A DNA stretch of 64,000 bases, taken from NCBI GenBank assembly GCA_040285825.1, contig JAUPSS010000004.1:1116001-1180000 (forward strand). The letters are read 5' to 3'. Numbering within the stretch: the first letter of the stretch is position 1; the number at the start of each line of letters is the position of its first letter. Under the pieces are notes generated by a model. It did no database searches. It was given only the letters and a program-made list of their open reading frames with translations, and was not told the DNA's origin. The position numbers and the translations under genes are program-made. Source of the DNA: Eukaryota sp. TZLM1-RC. Taxonomy: Eukaryota; Metamonada: BaSk clade. Below, one piece after another: positions 34,546-44,573 of the stretch.

Positions 34546-37374
34546 ATTTTTTTTTCTCCCTCCGCTGGTCAACCCTCTCATATTTCACTTTCTGTCACGG
34601 CGTCCAAGTTGTTCTGTGTCTTTGCCAAAACGATGCCATTGACTGATAGTGACTCTGATACTGATTGGAACGCCCAAGCAAAGATTCTACCCATCAGATC
34701 AAGCCCATCCCCTTCACTTCTCCACTCTCCCCACCCTTCAAGCTATGCTCAAAATTCTTCTCAAAAAAATTTGAAAATTTTTAAAAAAGATTTTTTGCCT
34801 TTGTGTGATGCCCCTGATATTACGCCTGAAAAAGTGCAAAAAAGAAGACATACCTGTTCCAAATGTGGCAAGGTTGGTCATAACATTAGAAAATGTCCTG
34901 ATATTATTACCGAAAAAATGAGACTGAAAACCAATATTTCTATTGTTAATAGTTTGCAAACGCCATCCGAACTGAATCTTCCTCCTGTTCCCAATGTTTC
35001 TGCTGATGATGTTAATTATGATTTAAATATTGATCAAACTCATTTACCAAAAACTGTTGCTCCTGATCCTACGGATAATGTCTTGAAACATAATTGTCCT
35101 TTTTGCAAAAAGTTCCTCTCTAATTCTTCTAATGGTCGCCCTCTCTTGTTTTGTTTTGACTGTCAAACAAGTGATTCTCTTCGTACACCTGTTAAAATTC
35201 CTGTAGAGGTGAGTCCTGCGAGTTCTGTTCCTTTGTCAATGGAAATGCGTTCTTTTTCTTCGCAATTGAAATTAAACAAATGGAACATAACAAGATTTTG
35301 GAAATTCTTTGCCAAAAAGAATAAGAAGAAAATTAATTACAAACCAAAACAGAGAAAAGCTAATTCATCTTTTCAAGCAAGAAAATTGTTTTTGAGAGGT
35401 AGATATGGAAGCGGATTAAAAAATATTTTTTCGGGAAAACTGGCTGATACCAATCTCGAAACTGTTGAAAAATTGAAATCCCTCCATCCAACTGAACATT
35501 TTTGCCCCAGTAAGCCTTCTATTTGTCAATATTGGCTCGAAAATCCATTTCAGGCTCAAGAAGTATTGAATGCCGTTGCTAAATTACCAAAAGGAAAAGC
35601 TGCTGGTCCTTCAGGCATTTCCTTTGATTTGTTAAAAACTGCCTGTAAAAATGCTCCTGAAATTGTTGAGGATCTTGCTTCCTATTTTCAAAATTTAATG
35701 TGTTTAAATTATGTTCCTCCGCCTGAATTGACTGCTGCCCGTTTAGTTGCTTTAGTTAAACCTGGTAAAGGTGACAAACCTGATGGAGTTAGACCAATTG
35801 CTATTGGAGAGTCATTAACCAGATTGCTTTCTTCGCTTGTTTTTAACAGAATTTCTACTAAAGCAAGGGACTATTTGAAGCCTTTCCAATTTGGTATAAA
35901 AACTGTTGAAGGTGCTTCTGTTGCTTCAATGACTTCAGATGTTTTTTTCAATAGTCAACAACATCAATATATTTTCAATTTGGATTTCAAAAATGCTTTC
36001 AATTCTGTGAAACGTAATTGTATTTTTGATGTGCTTCTTCATGATTTTCCTGAACTTTCTGCATATTTTTATTTATTTTATGGAAAAAAATCAGACTTAA
36101 TTTTTGACTCCTTTACCTTTGAATCTTCTTCTGGTGTGAAACAAGGTGATCCTCTTGGCCCTTTGCTGTTTTGTTTGGCTATTCATAATATTATTAAAAT
36201 GACACAACAAGATTTCCCTGATTTGCGTATTGTTGCCTATATGGATGACATTTCTATTATTGGTTCTTTTGAAAGCATTTCTAGGGTCTCTGAAAACATT
36301 GCGGCGAAATACAAAGAAATTGGATTAGCTTTGAACCCATCTAAATGTCTCTTGATTGGTAGAGAAAAACAATCTTTGATGATTGGTGGAGCTCAGATTC
36401 CTTTTATCAATTATGACCAACAAGCTTTTAAGTTTCTTGGATGTTGGCTTGGCAATTTGGATGAAATTTATTCCCAGTTAAACAATTTATTGGAGAAGTT
36501 TGACAAGGATCTTAGTTTTATTGCTGAATGTGACATTGAGAAACACATCAAATTTTTTATTTTAAAAATTTGTTATTCTGGAAAATTCACTCATATTTTA
36601 AGGTCAACTCCCCTTCGGTATCTCTCAATTTTTGCAGATCTTTTAACAAACTTCGAGTCAAATTTTTTTCTTTTTTTATTAGAAGTAAATGAATCTTTAA
36701 TTCGAAGTCATGTATTTTGTTCAGCAGATTTGGGTGGCATTGGATTCACCAAATCTTCGATTCTGTGTAAAGCAGCATTTTTGGGAGGTGGTAAAAATTT
36801 TGTTTTTGAATTTTTCCAAAGGTTCCCTTTTGATGTTCATCTGATCAATGGTGAATCAAATTTTTATTTGAATCAACTTCAAATCGAATTTGATAATTTG
36901 CCTAGTGATATCTGGATTCAGTGTTTTCCTCAAAATGTTCAAGAAATTCCCACCCGATCACCTCCAAATTTACGTTTTTGCTTGAAAAAGCTTCAGCACC
37001 ATCTGGTTAAATTATATGAAGGCTTGGATTATGAAGTAAGACTTGGCTTGGCCAAAACTAAAAATCCCGCTTTCGGTAATTTTTTAAAGGATATTCGTGA
37101 TAGTTCAGCTGCTGCTTTAGTAACTCAAGTTCCCTCTGTTTATGGACTTTTGTTAAAAAACAATGAATGGCTTCTAAACATGCGTTTTCGTTGTTTTCTG
37201 TGGCCAAACAATTTGCCCAATCATTTAACTTGTAAATGTGGTAAACCTCTTTTGTTTACTCATCTTTTGAACTGTAAACATTTCATTACGTTTAGAAGCA
37301 AAGTGCATAATAACGTCAGGGACCAAATTTATGTAATGTGCAAATCATATCGAGTAGATTCCTTTTTAGAACCG
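34546..37374 (+). mobile_element. LINE family A copy 10, complete 5' end, 3'-truncated
   Basis: An uninterrupted frame of about 914 codons from ATG 34633. Residues C75-x2-C78-x4-H83-x4-C88 form the zinc knuckle, then a second Cys pair region (CPFCKKF ... LLFCFDC), basic linker, RT (FNLDFKNAFNSVKR, SSGVKQGDPLGPLLF, AYMDDIS), and the Cys cluster CKCGKPLLFTHLLNC. It ends at FLEPK-stop just before the RLE catalytic core, where an inverted A 5' end is fused. A missing C near 36611 and extra T near 36680 shift the frame for about 25 codons and then restore it; copy 9 shares the first change. It has RT but no active endonuclease. Confidence 0.9.
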
Positions 37375-37375
37375 A

Positions 37376-37876
37376 AATGAGTTTGATCAATATTTAAATC
37401 ATAATTAACATCATCAGCAGAAACATTGGGAACAGGAGGAAGATTTAGTTCGGATGGCGTTTGCAAACTATTAACAATAGAAATATTGGTTTTCAGTCTC
37501 ATTTTTTCGGTAATAATATCAGGACATTTTCTAATGTTATGACCAACCTTGCCACATTTGGAACAGGTATGTCTTCTTTTTTGCACTTTTTCAGGCGTAA
37601 TATCAGGGGCATCACACAAAGGCAAAAAATCTTTTTTAAAAATTTTCAAATTTTTTTGAGAAGAATTTCGAGCATAGCTTGAAGGGTGGGGAGAGTGGAG
37701 AAGTGAAGGGGATGAGCTTGATCTGATGGGTAGAATCTTTGCTTGGGCGTTCCAATCAGTATCAGAGTCACTGTCAGTCACTGGCATCGTTTTGGCAAAG
37801 ACACAGTACGACTTTGACGCCGTGACAGAAAGTGAAATATGAGAGGGTTGACTAAGGGAGGGAGAAAAAAAAACAA
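37376..37876 (-). mobile_element. LINE family A copy 11, inverted 5' end
   Basis: Minus-strand A from the leader (37876) through the zinc knuckle to NIDQTH. It is an almost exact inverted copy of 34546-35045, placed at the opposite end of copy 10. No 3' end is attached here. Confidence 0.87.
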
Positions 37877-37941
37877 TTGACAATTTTTGTTGAAGCTTTT
37901 TACAGCAAAACTGTAAATTAAAAATACTAAAATACTTTTTT
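37877..37941 (-). mobile_element. LINE family B scrap at the pol junction
   Basis: About 50 bp of B (the FNLQFCCKKLQQK segment) and a short A/T-rich filler precede the right-hand TSD TTTACAAAA (37942-37950). It is probably the 5'-truncated end of LINE B copy 2. Confidence 0.65.
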
Positions 37942-38771
37942 TTACAAAAATACTACCTAGAATTTTTATTTCATGTTTGCAAGTGGTAAAGCTACACTTG
38001 GGTAGGCCAAGGTTAACTCTAAAACGTTTGGCGCGTTCTAGGACCGTACCTACTCTAGATAGAAATTCATCCAGGGTCGAAGCTACTATTATTATATCAT
38101 CGATATAAATAAATACGCCCTCAGAATCAAGTAATATTTCCATCATCATGTTTTGGAAGACTGCAGGAACGTTCTTCAAACCAAAACAAGCCCTTTTAAA
38201 ACTGATCGACATCCCGGGAATTGATACGGTAGTTTTATCAATATCCTCTTCTGCAATTTTGAGCTGCCAAAATGCCTTAGGTAAATCTAGAGTTGCTATA
38301 AAATTAGCTTTACTTAGAAACTCTAAAATGTCGCTAATCCTGGGCAAATTTGCCTCTACAGGTTTAGTTAAATCATTTACTCCACCAATACCACTAAAAT
38401 CGCCAGTTAATCGTGGTTTCCTGTGATCAGGGTAAATCACAAGACAGATGGGACTACTGAATTGAGACTTTGCGGGCACAGCAAATCCATTACGGATCAA
38501 TTCGTTAAAAATTTCCTCGGCTACCCGTTGTTTTTCTGGGTTTAATCTTCGAGGTTTCCTTTTGACGACCTTACTTTCGTCATAAAATGGAATGGTCATC
38601 GGCTGACAATCAATTCCATCCAGGTGAGGTAGCCCACTAAATACATTTCTATATTTTTCGAGTAGCACGACTAGGCGTTCCTCGTCCCTAATGTCATCCA
38701 GGCATATTCTACAGCCCAACTCATCTAACTCATGTCCAAATGTGGAATGCCCAAAATCATTACCTAAGTCT
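37942..38771 (-). CDS. Pol: reverse transcriptase of the Ty3-type element
   Basis: Residues counted from 38719. The fingers region (NGFAVPAKSQFSSPICLV) is followed by an unusual LTGDFSGIGGVN where most Ty3 RTs have a C/V-D-Y-R-x-L-N-like motif. D145 sits in IATLDLPKAFWQ. The active site is Y205-I-D-D208 (FIYIDDIII). The domain ends at KILGSIFV, exactly where the 16152-37941 block intervenes; its continuation is at 16151 in the same frame. It lies downstream of protease with only a 48-bp LINE scrap between. Confidence 0.92.
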
Positions 38772-38819
38772 TTTTTTTTTAAATTTAATTTTATTCTAAA
38801 CCTAAAAACTAAACCTAAA
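38772..38819 (-). mobile_element. LINE family B, 48-bp 3'-UTR micro-insertion
   Basis: Contains only the B 3' UTR end and A-run plus an ACCTAAA-like repeated filler at its 5' junction. TSD ACCTAAGTCT is at 38762-38771 and 38820-38829. The target is the protease-RT linker. The smallest insertion in the window. Confidence 0.85.
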
Positions 38820-39551
38820 ACCTAAGTCTGATTTATTACTCAATTGTTCAATGAATCTAATTGGTTGACAAATTCTATTATCGAACTCACATTCAGCATT
38901 TAAGATGGTGCGATGTTCGCGATCCAAATTAATATTAAAACCGTGCTCCGTGCGTAGCCCCAAGGTTTGTAATAAGTCTCTTCCGATCAAAAAATTATTG
39001 GTACCAGGAATGATCTGGAATTCTATCCTTAAAAACACTTGAGTGGCCAAGCTACCCTCATTTAGAGCAAGAACACCACTTGCACATCCCAGGGTCGTGG
39101 AGCGAATACCATTTGCCGATAAGTATTCGACAGTCTTATTGTCATTAACTGTCATATTACATTTAGAGGCTAAATCCATTGATAATGCTGAAAATGCAGC
39201 TCCATTATCAATTTCGCCTTGTACTTCCACGTTATTTATGGTGCAGGTAAACCAAAGTTCCCCGTTAGAACTTTCTTGGTCCTCTGCTACCCTGGATAGT
39301 CTAACACTGTGGATAGAACCCACAGGATTGGATGACTCTCTAAATCTTTTTAATGGATTTAGGTGATTATAATTCGAATCTGTTTTGCTCATTTTATAAA
39401 TGGATTTGATTGAATTATTTGTAAGGTTATTGTTAAAAGATGTATAATCATCTGATTTATTACTACTACTTTTACGTTTTCTATCACGTCTTTCACCTCC
39501 TTGACGCTTTTTTGAACCAGGTCTTCCCACTAATTTAAAACATTTCTCTTC
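38820..39551 (-). CDS. Pol: basic linker and retropepsin-like protease
   Basis: After a basic segment (GSKKRQGGERRDRKRK), the frame has the retropepsin pattern: E-I-D108-N-G-A-A-F-S-A-L (numbered from 39530) and, about 70 residues later, FLIGRDLL, corresponding to the usual ILGxD. The catalytic triplet is D-N-G rather than D-T-G or D-S-G. The frame is continuous with the zinc knuckle upstream and RT downstream when insertions are ignored. Confidence 0.82.
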
Positions 39552-39841
39552 TTAACTAAAACTTTTTATTCAACAACAAATATGAAATACACAATTAAAA
39601 CTCCACATCCTCAAAACCTGCCTCCCCTACATCAAAACAATTAATCGCTAAAGATTCAGAAAATTTCCCAAAAGAAGATAGTGAATCAGAAATTAGTGTT
39701 ACCATTCCCTTAAAAATAGAAAATACAATCCTGTTTTGCCAGTAAACACGATTGAAAATTCTTCCAGTTCTTTCCTTTACAACTACAACAAAATCCTCAA
39801 GGAAAGCCATAGCAGCCTTACCTAGAGATCCAAGAAAGAAG
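39552..39841 (-). mobile_element. LINE family A copy 12, 3' fragment in the nucleocapsid
   Basis: C-terminal block, GEAGFEDVEF tail and 3' UTR of A. TSD TTTCTCTTC is at 39543-39551 and 39842-39850. It falls between the His and the last Cys of a C-x2-C-x4-H-x4-C knuckle. Confidence 0.9.
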
Positions 39842-40312
39842 TTTCTCTTCAGGATGTTTATTGGTTTTACATAAGTTACACCATTGCTCTGAAGGGATGG
39901 GTCGACTGCTTACTCTAGGGTTCTTAAAAGGACCTTTTGACTGGCTTCGTCCTTTTTGCGCAGGAGCGTGAGCACCAAAAGCTGTTCTTATCAAATTCAT
40001 GTCTTTGATCGAGGATTCAAGGCTATTGACCTTGTTAACAAATGCGTTACCTAAATCGTAAATCGCATCGCCCAGTTTCTCGTTACTTGAATCAAACTTG
40101 CCAATCCAAATGATATATGTGTCCATCAATTGATTGTTTGTATTGTCGTTAATAGTTTCGAGAAATCTCTTTGCTGGGTAGACGACAGACGGATTACCAT
40201 CCGTTCCAGGCATAATTGTAGAGCGTCGAATTATATATATGATCTGCTCCATGAAGGCTGTCCATGAAGATTCAGCAGTCATTTTGCGACTGATTGGCGT
40301 CAAACGCTTCAT
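39842..40312 (-). CDS. second ORF of the Ty3-type element: pre-knuckle region and zinc knuckle
   Basis: The frame opens right after a TAA; its first ATG is at 40312-40310. It is +1 relative to Gag and overlaps the Gag end by 41 nt. It has a largely helical region (SWTAFMEQIIYII ..., KFDSSNEKLGDAIYDLGNAF), then a basic stretch and the first three ligands of a CCHC knuckle (CNLCKTNKH); the fourth Cys is on the far side of LINE A copy 12. Having the knuckle in the second ORF rather than in Gag is unusual. Expression could be by +1 frameshifting or reinitiation. Confidence 0.72.
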
Positions 40313-41047
40313 TTAACTTAACTAGGCATCTCAGTTTGTCGTCTATTCTTTTCCTCAATTTCTCCTCGTCTGTTACAGGAGTTCTATAAAGACCGAGGGT
40401 GTCGACGAGAGAATCTCTAGGAGCATTCGTTCCTAGGGGTTGCGTGGGTATAGATGATTTTATAACAGATGCTTGTGTAGGAGTTGCTTCACAAGAAGCT
40501 CTCCTAGATGCCAGAGGCCCTACAGAAGGTGTACTATATAGGTTCATATACCTCTCTTCTGAAGGCAATGTTTCGCCCAACTTTATGATAAATCTTGTCT
40601 TAGGAGGTTCCTCCTGTACAGGTACAGTCTGGGCTGGTGGCCTTAAATCCACCCAATCTGGTGCATCTTTAGATCCTCTAGGGACCCCTGCTAGTTTATG
40701 ATCATATGGAAGGCAACTGCTCTTTATTAAGACATTCTCAAAAACATTTTGGTCGGGCCAGCTATCAACCCATGCCTTAAGTTTAGCCATCCATGCATCA
40801 GGGTATACTAGTTTTAACTTGTTGGGGCCAACACGTTGCTCTTTCAATTCAATTACCCTTGTGCCTATTTCTCTAATATAGGACTCTTTGGTATGAAATT
40901 GAAGGGTGTCACCTCGAGATTCATCGAATCTGCCCCCAAGCATAATAAAAATGTCCGCAATGGAATCTTTTGGGTGTACATTCTCCACTAGGAAATGCCT
41001 TACGACGCCTCTAAGGTTTCTACCTTGTTGATTATGAGGGTACATCT
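40272..41047 (-). CDS. Gag C-terminal piece of the Ty3-type element
   Basis: 258 codons to TGA at 40272-40274. In frame with the piece at 42688-43889 once LINE B copy 7 is ignored (junction within K-M-Y-P-H-N). Contains a compact Trp-rich region (WMAKLKAWVDSWPDQNVF) that could belong to capsid, then a Pro/Ser linker and a charged C-terminus (EEKLRKRIDDKLRCLVKLNE). Confidence 0.72.
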
Positions 41048-42687
41048 AGAATTGGTTCCTCAAGAAATTGCCGATTCATATGAAAATATTGGGCTTCATC
41101 TTAATGCCAGCAAATGCCTTCTGATTGGCTCTTCTGCTCAAGACCTCGTGATAAACGATTCTATTGTCCCTTTTACTAATTATAGTAGTGATGCTTTTAA
41201 GTTCCTTGGTTGTTGGTTAGGAAATGTGCCTCAAATTCAGAATGAATTGCAAGTTATTTTGGAAAAAATGAAAATTGAACTTGATTCAATTTCTTCTTTA
41301 GATATAGAAAAGCATATTAAATTTTTCATGCTTAAAATTTGCTACACTGGGAAAATAACCCACATTTTGAGATCTTGTGCTCCTTCCATAACATTAGATT
41401 TTTGTCGTTCTTTTAATTCATTGAGAACAGAATTTTTTGCTGATTTATTGGATGTAGAACCAGGAATGTTGAAAAGCCATTTATTTTCTTCAGCAAATTT
41501 GGGTGGTATTGGTTTTACTAAATCTTCAATTTTGTGTCAATCAGCATTCTTGGGTGGTGGCAAAAATTTTATTTATGAATTTTCTCGTAGATTTCCTGAT
41601 GATTCTCATCTGTTAGTCCCCAATTGTAGTCCCTATTTGTATGAGTTATCTTGTGAACTTGAAAAATTACCGCCACAAATTTGGACCAAATGTTTTCCTC
41701 AATCAATTCAAGAAATTCCAAACCGATCTCTATTTAATTTACAGTTTTGCTGTAAAAAGCTTCAACAAAAATTGTCAAAGATTTTTGAAAGCTTGGATTT
41801 TGATGTTAGACTTGGCTTGGCCAAGAAAAAGAATCCCGCTTTTGCAAATCTTTTACAAGATATGTGTGACAGTACTTCTTCTGCCTTAGTAACAACAATT
41901 CCACAAGTTTATGGTACTCTCTTATCCGATTCTGCTTGGACTCTGAATATGAGATTTCGTTCCTTTATCTGGCCTGATAATTTACCTCATAATTTAATTT
42001 GTAAATGTTCTCGAGAAATTACAACTACTCATTTGTTAAATTGTAAACATTTTATTACTTTTAGAAGCAAGGTTCATGATGCTGTAAGAGACCAGTTATA
42101 TTGTATGTGTAAATCTCATAGAATTGAATCCTTCTTGGAACCTCTGTTGTCAAATCTGTTTGATGCTGAAAATGATTTTCATAAGAATAATAGAGGTGAT
42201 GTCATATTACCTGGATTAGATGGAAGCTTCATTTTATTGGATGTAATGTCTGTTGATCCTTGTAATGCCTCAAATGAAAGGCTTGTTAATTCTGAAATTC
42301 ATAATCCCCTTTCAAATGCTGAAAATTTTAAATTCAAAAAATACAATGAACCTTTGTCCAAATTGGCCAGTTTACAGCATGCAAAATACAATTTGTATCC
42401 ATTTGTATTTTCCCTTTTTGGTTCACTTGCACCAACTGCTTTACCTTTTTTGGATGATTTTGAAATGATTGTAAAGAGAAGAACTGGCAGAAATTTCAAC
42501 AGATTGTTTTGGCAAAATAGAATTGTGTTTTCTATTCTTAAGGGGAGGTTGAAGATGGTTTCTGATGCTTTGCTTTCTCTTGGATCTCACTATGAGAGAG
42601 TTGCATCTAGTGTTTTTGTTTTGGGAGAGATGGATTTTTTAGATGTTGATTTATAGGTTTAGAATAAAATTAAATTTTAAAAAAAAA
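41048..42687 (+). mobile_element. LINE family B copy 7, 5'-truncated, frame intact
   Basis: The frame is open to the stop at 42654-42656 for about 535 codons: end of RT palm (after YMDD), thumb, Cys cluster CKCSREITTTHLLNC, RLE core RGDVILPGLDGSFILLDVMS and tail GEMDFLDVDL. TSD GGGTACATCT is at 41038-41047 and 42688-42697, in gag. No RT active site is included. Confidence 0.93.
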
Positions 42688-43889
42688 GGGTACATCTTAG
42701 CTATCCAAAATAGTCTGTCGTAAGCTTCTTGATTTCCACTGAAATATATTTTGTGGTCATCAATTGCATCCCTATGCCATTTGGCAGGCCTGGGAGTAGC
42801 AGCTTGATACTTTGAACGAGGTGCGTTAAAATAGCAATCCTCGACTGCACTCATTCCACACGAGACTGCCGAATCGGTAAGATCATCCAATCTCTTCAAA
42901 AGATTTGGACTCTGATCATAACTCTCGTAGACGACATCGTCAAGTGTTTTGCCGTGGGCTTCCCCAAAGAGGAAGGGCCAACGTTTCGCTAAATAGTCAC
43001 GTCGGACCTTCTCACATTCGGCTGGGTCTACGTCTCCCGCAAGACGCTCTGACTCATTCTCAGCCATTTTTAATAATTCGTCATCACTCCAATCCAATAC
43101 ATCTTCGGGAGGATTGGCGATGAGGTCCAATAAGAAATCTCTAGTTACAGCCTCAACTGCCTTTGCTAATTTCCTTCGGTAAAAACCCTGAGAAGTCCTT
43201 TCCGTAGATGGGAAACTAGGAGTTGGATTAGGAGGATTGGGTGTATGAGGTGGTTCATCATCGCTCTCATCCCCTCTCCTGCTGTAGTTCTGATTAAGAG
43301 ATCCTCTGGAATCACTTTGAGGTTCCTCACTTGAGCTGATGTCAGAAGTAGGTGAGGAGGGAGTTTTATGTGAGGAGCTAGTCGTAGACTGTTGCTCGCC
43401 TTCGCCTCCTTCACCTTCTGTACAAGCGTCAGATTTATTACTTACAACAAACGCTTTGAATCTCCGTTGCTCGCTCGGAGTGAGAAAACTCTTCCTACAA
43501 GGAAGGAGCTCCGAGGGGTTATTGGGATATGTGTACAGTTCTGTTACATCCATATCGTGGTTACCTCTCTCCTTATTAGGGAGGTGACTTCCTTTCTGGG
43601 AGGAAAGGCTCTCCTCAGCGTGAAGTTCACTCTCCTTATTGGGGAGGTGGCTTTCTTTCTGAGAGGCAAGGCTCTTCTCAGCGGAAAGCTCACTCTCCTT
43701 AGGAGGATTACTCTTCCCGAAGGAAGGATTACTCACCGTGGATGGTGGATTACTCACCGTGGATGGTGGATTACTCACCGTGGATGGTGGATTGTTCTCC
43801 TTCAACGAAGGGACATTACTCTTCCTCAAAGAGGAAGGAGGGTTATCATTGTGGCTTTTCAGGCCATTAATTAATGATGCTTTATCCAT
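42688..43889 (-). CDS. Gag N-terminal piece of the Ty3-type element
   Basis: Starts at ATG 43889-43887, inside the 5' terminal repeat. Residues to about 110 are low-complexity with short repeats (NPPSTVS three times; acidic ESxLxxEESL units), like element 1 Gag. An acidic Ser/Thr-rich stretch follows, then from about 230 a more ordered region (FYRRKLAKAVEAVTRDFLLD, then DPAECEKVRRDYLAKRWPFL). The frame continues at 41047. No CCHC knuckle is in this ORF. The two Gags share layout but little direct sequence. Confidence 0.72.
43726..43788 (-). repeat. 21-bp tandem repeat, three copies, in gag
   Basis: GGATTACTCACCGTGGATGGT occurs three times without interruption as a 21-bp unit (43726, 43747, 43768). 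It encodes the NPPSTVS heptad on the minus strand. Likely replication slippage in a low-complexity region. Confidence 0.9.
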
Positions 43890-44010
43890 ATATGATAACA
43901 AAGAATAAGGAATAATTTATTAGAATTTCACCGGCCCTTATAAAGGCCATCACTAGTGAACTATGTTATATAAATATAAATGTACTAGACTAATTGTCCA
44001 CAGTACAACA
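43875..44010 (-). repeat. 5' terminal repeat (LTR) of the Ty3-type element
   Basis: Bounded by TG and CA on the minus strand. 43875-43972 match the 3' copy; 43973-44010 do not occur at the 3' end. It contains a TTTATAAGG-like TATA box, an AATAAA and, 15 bp from its inner end, the Gag ATG. The outer edge abuts TSD CCTG (44011-44014) and LINE D. Confidence 0.75.
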
Positions 44011-44082
44011 CCTGTGACTGATGAAACTGTAAATCAATTAGTAGATCTGCATCCAGCTGAATTTCTTAATTTGGATAAACCA
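44011..44082 (+). mobile_element. LINE family D copy 1 (piece 3 of 4)
   Basis: Continues directly from 13859 (CCTGTGACTGATGAAACTG) through the DETVNQLVDLHPAEFLNLD segment ahead of RT. It ends in ATAAACCA, the target of LINE C copy 5. Confidence 0.87.
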
Positions 44083-44573
44083 CCTCTCCTCCTCAACCTC
44101 TTCTCTCTTCATTTTTGGACAAAAAAAATTCTGATCAAGAATTTTTAGATAATCACGATGAAAAAAAAGTTTGTTCAAAAACAAAGCCACGCTCCTACAG
44201 ATGCTCAAAGTGTCGACAACAGGGACATAATGCTCGAACATGCCCCAATGTTGGAAAAAATGATGCGGCAAATTCTGAAACAAAATGTAAAAGAAAATTT
44301 ATTAGAAGGAAAGAGTCTAAGGTAGAACCCATAAATAATGCTCCACAAGTTGTTGCAAAACCAGTTAGCAATCGATTGAAGCACAAAACTTGCAACACTT
44401 GTGGTATTTCTTTTAGAAAAAATGCAAAAGGAAAAACTTCTGATCGCTGCTTGAAATGCCGCATAGTTGATAACTACCATCCTCCCATAAGAATACCTCA
44501 AGAAATTCATCCGACCAAATGCAATGAATTTGCTTTCGTTTTTCAAAGATTTTTGGATCAATTATGTAAAGGA

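Larger units (their letters stand above)
13860..44010 (-). mobile_element. Ty3/gypsy-type LTR retrotransposon, opened by at least four insertions
   Basis: Terminal repeats at 13860-13957 and 43875-44010, Gag, protease, RT, RNase H and integrase occur in the Ty3 order on the minus strand. A 4-bp TSD CCTG flanks it (13856-13859, 44011-44014) inside LINE D copy 1. Own sequence occupies 13860-16151, 37942-38771, 38820-39551, 39842-41047 and 42688-44010, roughly 6.5 kb. All four insertions carry TSDs and, when skipped, leave Gag in one frame and Pol in one frame, so the element was intact when they occurred. The block at 16152-37941 also contains host-like DNA, which simple LINE insertion does not explain. 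Confidence 0.85.

Noticed and set aside
40995-41047. Extra N-terminal codons of the LINE B frame that starts at 40995
   Set aside because: These codons are antisense gag sequence upstream of the TSD; the LINE begins at 41048.
42299-42499. A 66-residue frame antisense to LINE B (also at 8390, 24124, 47536 and 53350)
   Set aside because: Shadow of the conserved B C-terminal block on the other strand.
43726-43788. 21-bp direct repeats as a possible CRISPR or regulatory array
   Set aside because: The units are contiguous without spacers and encode an in-frame heptad in Gag.
43392-43874. A 160-codon plus-strand frame opposite gag
   Set aside because: Antisense of the low-complexity Gag repeats; its own repeats mirror the 21-bp array.
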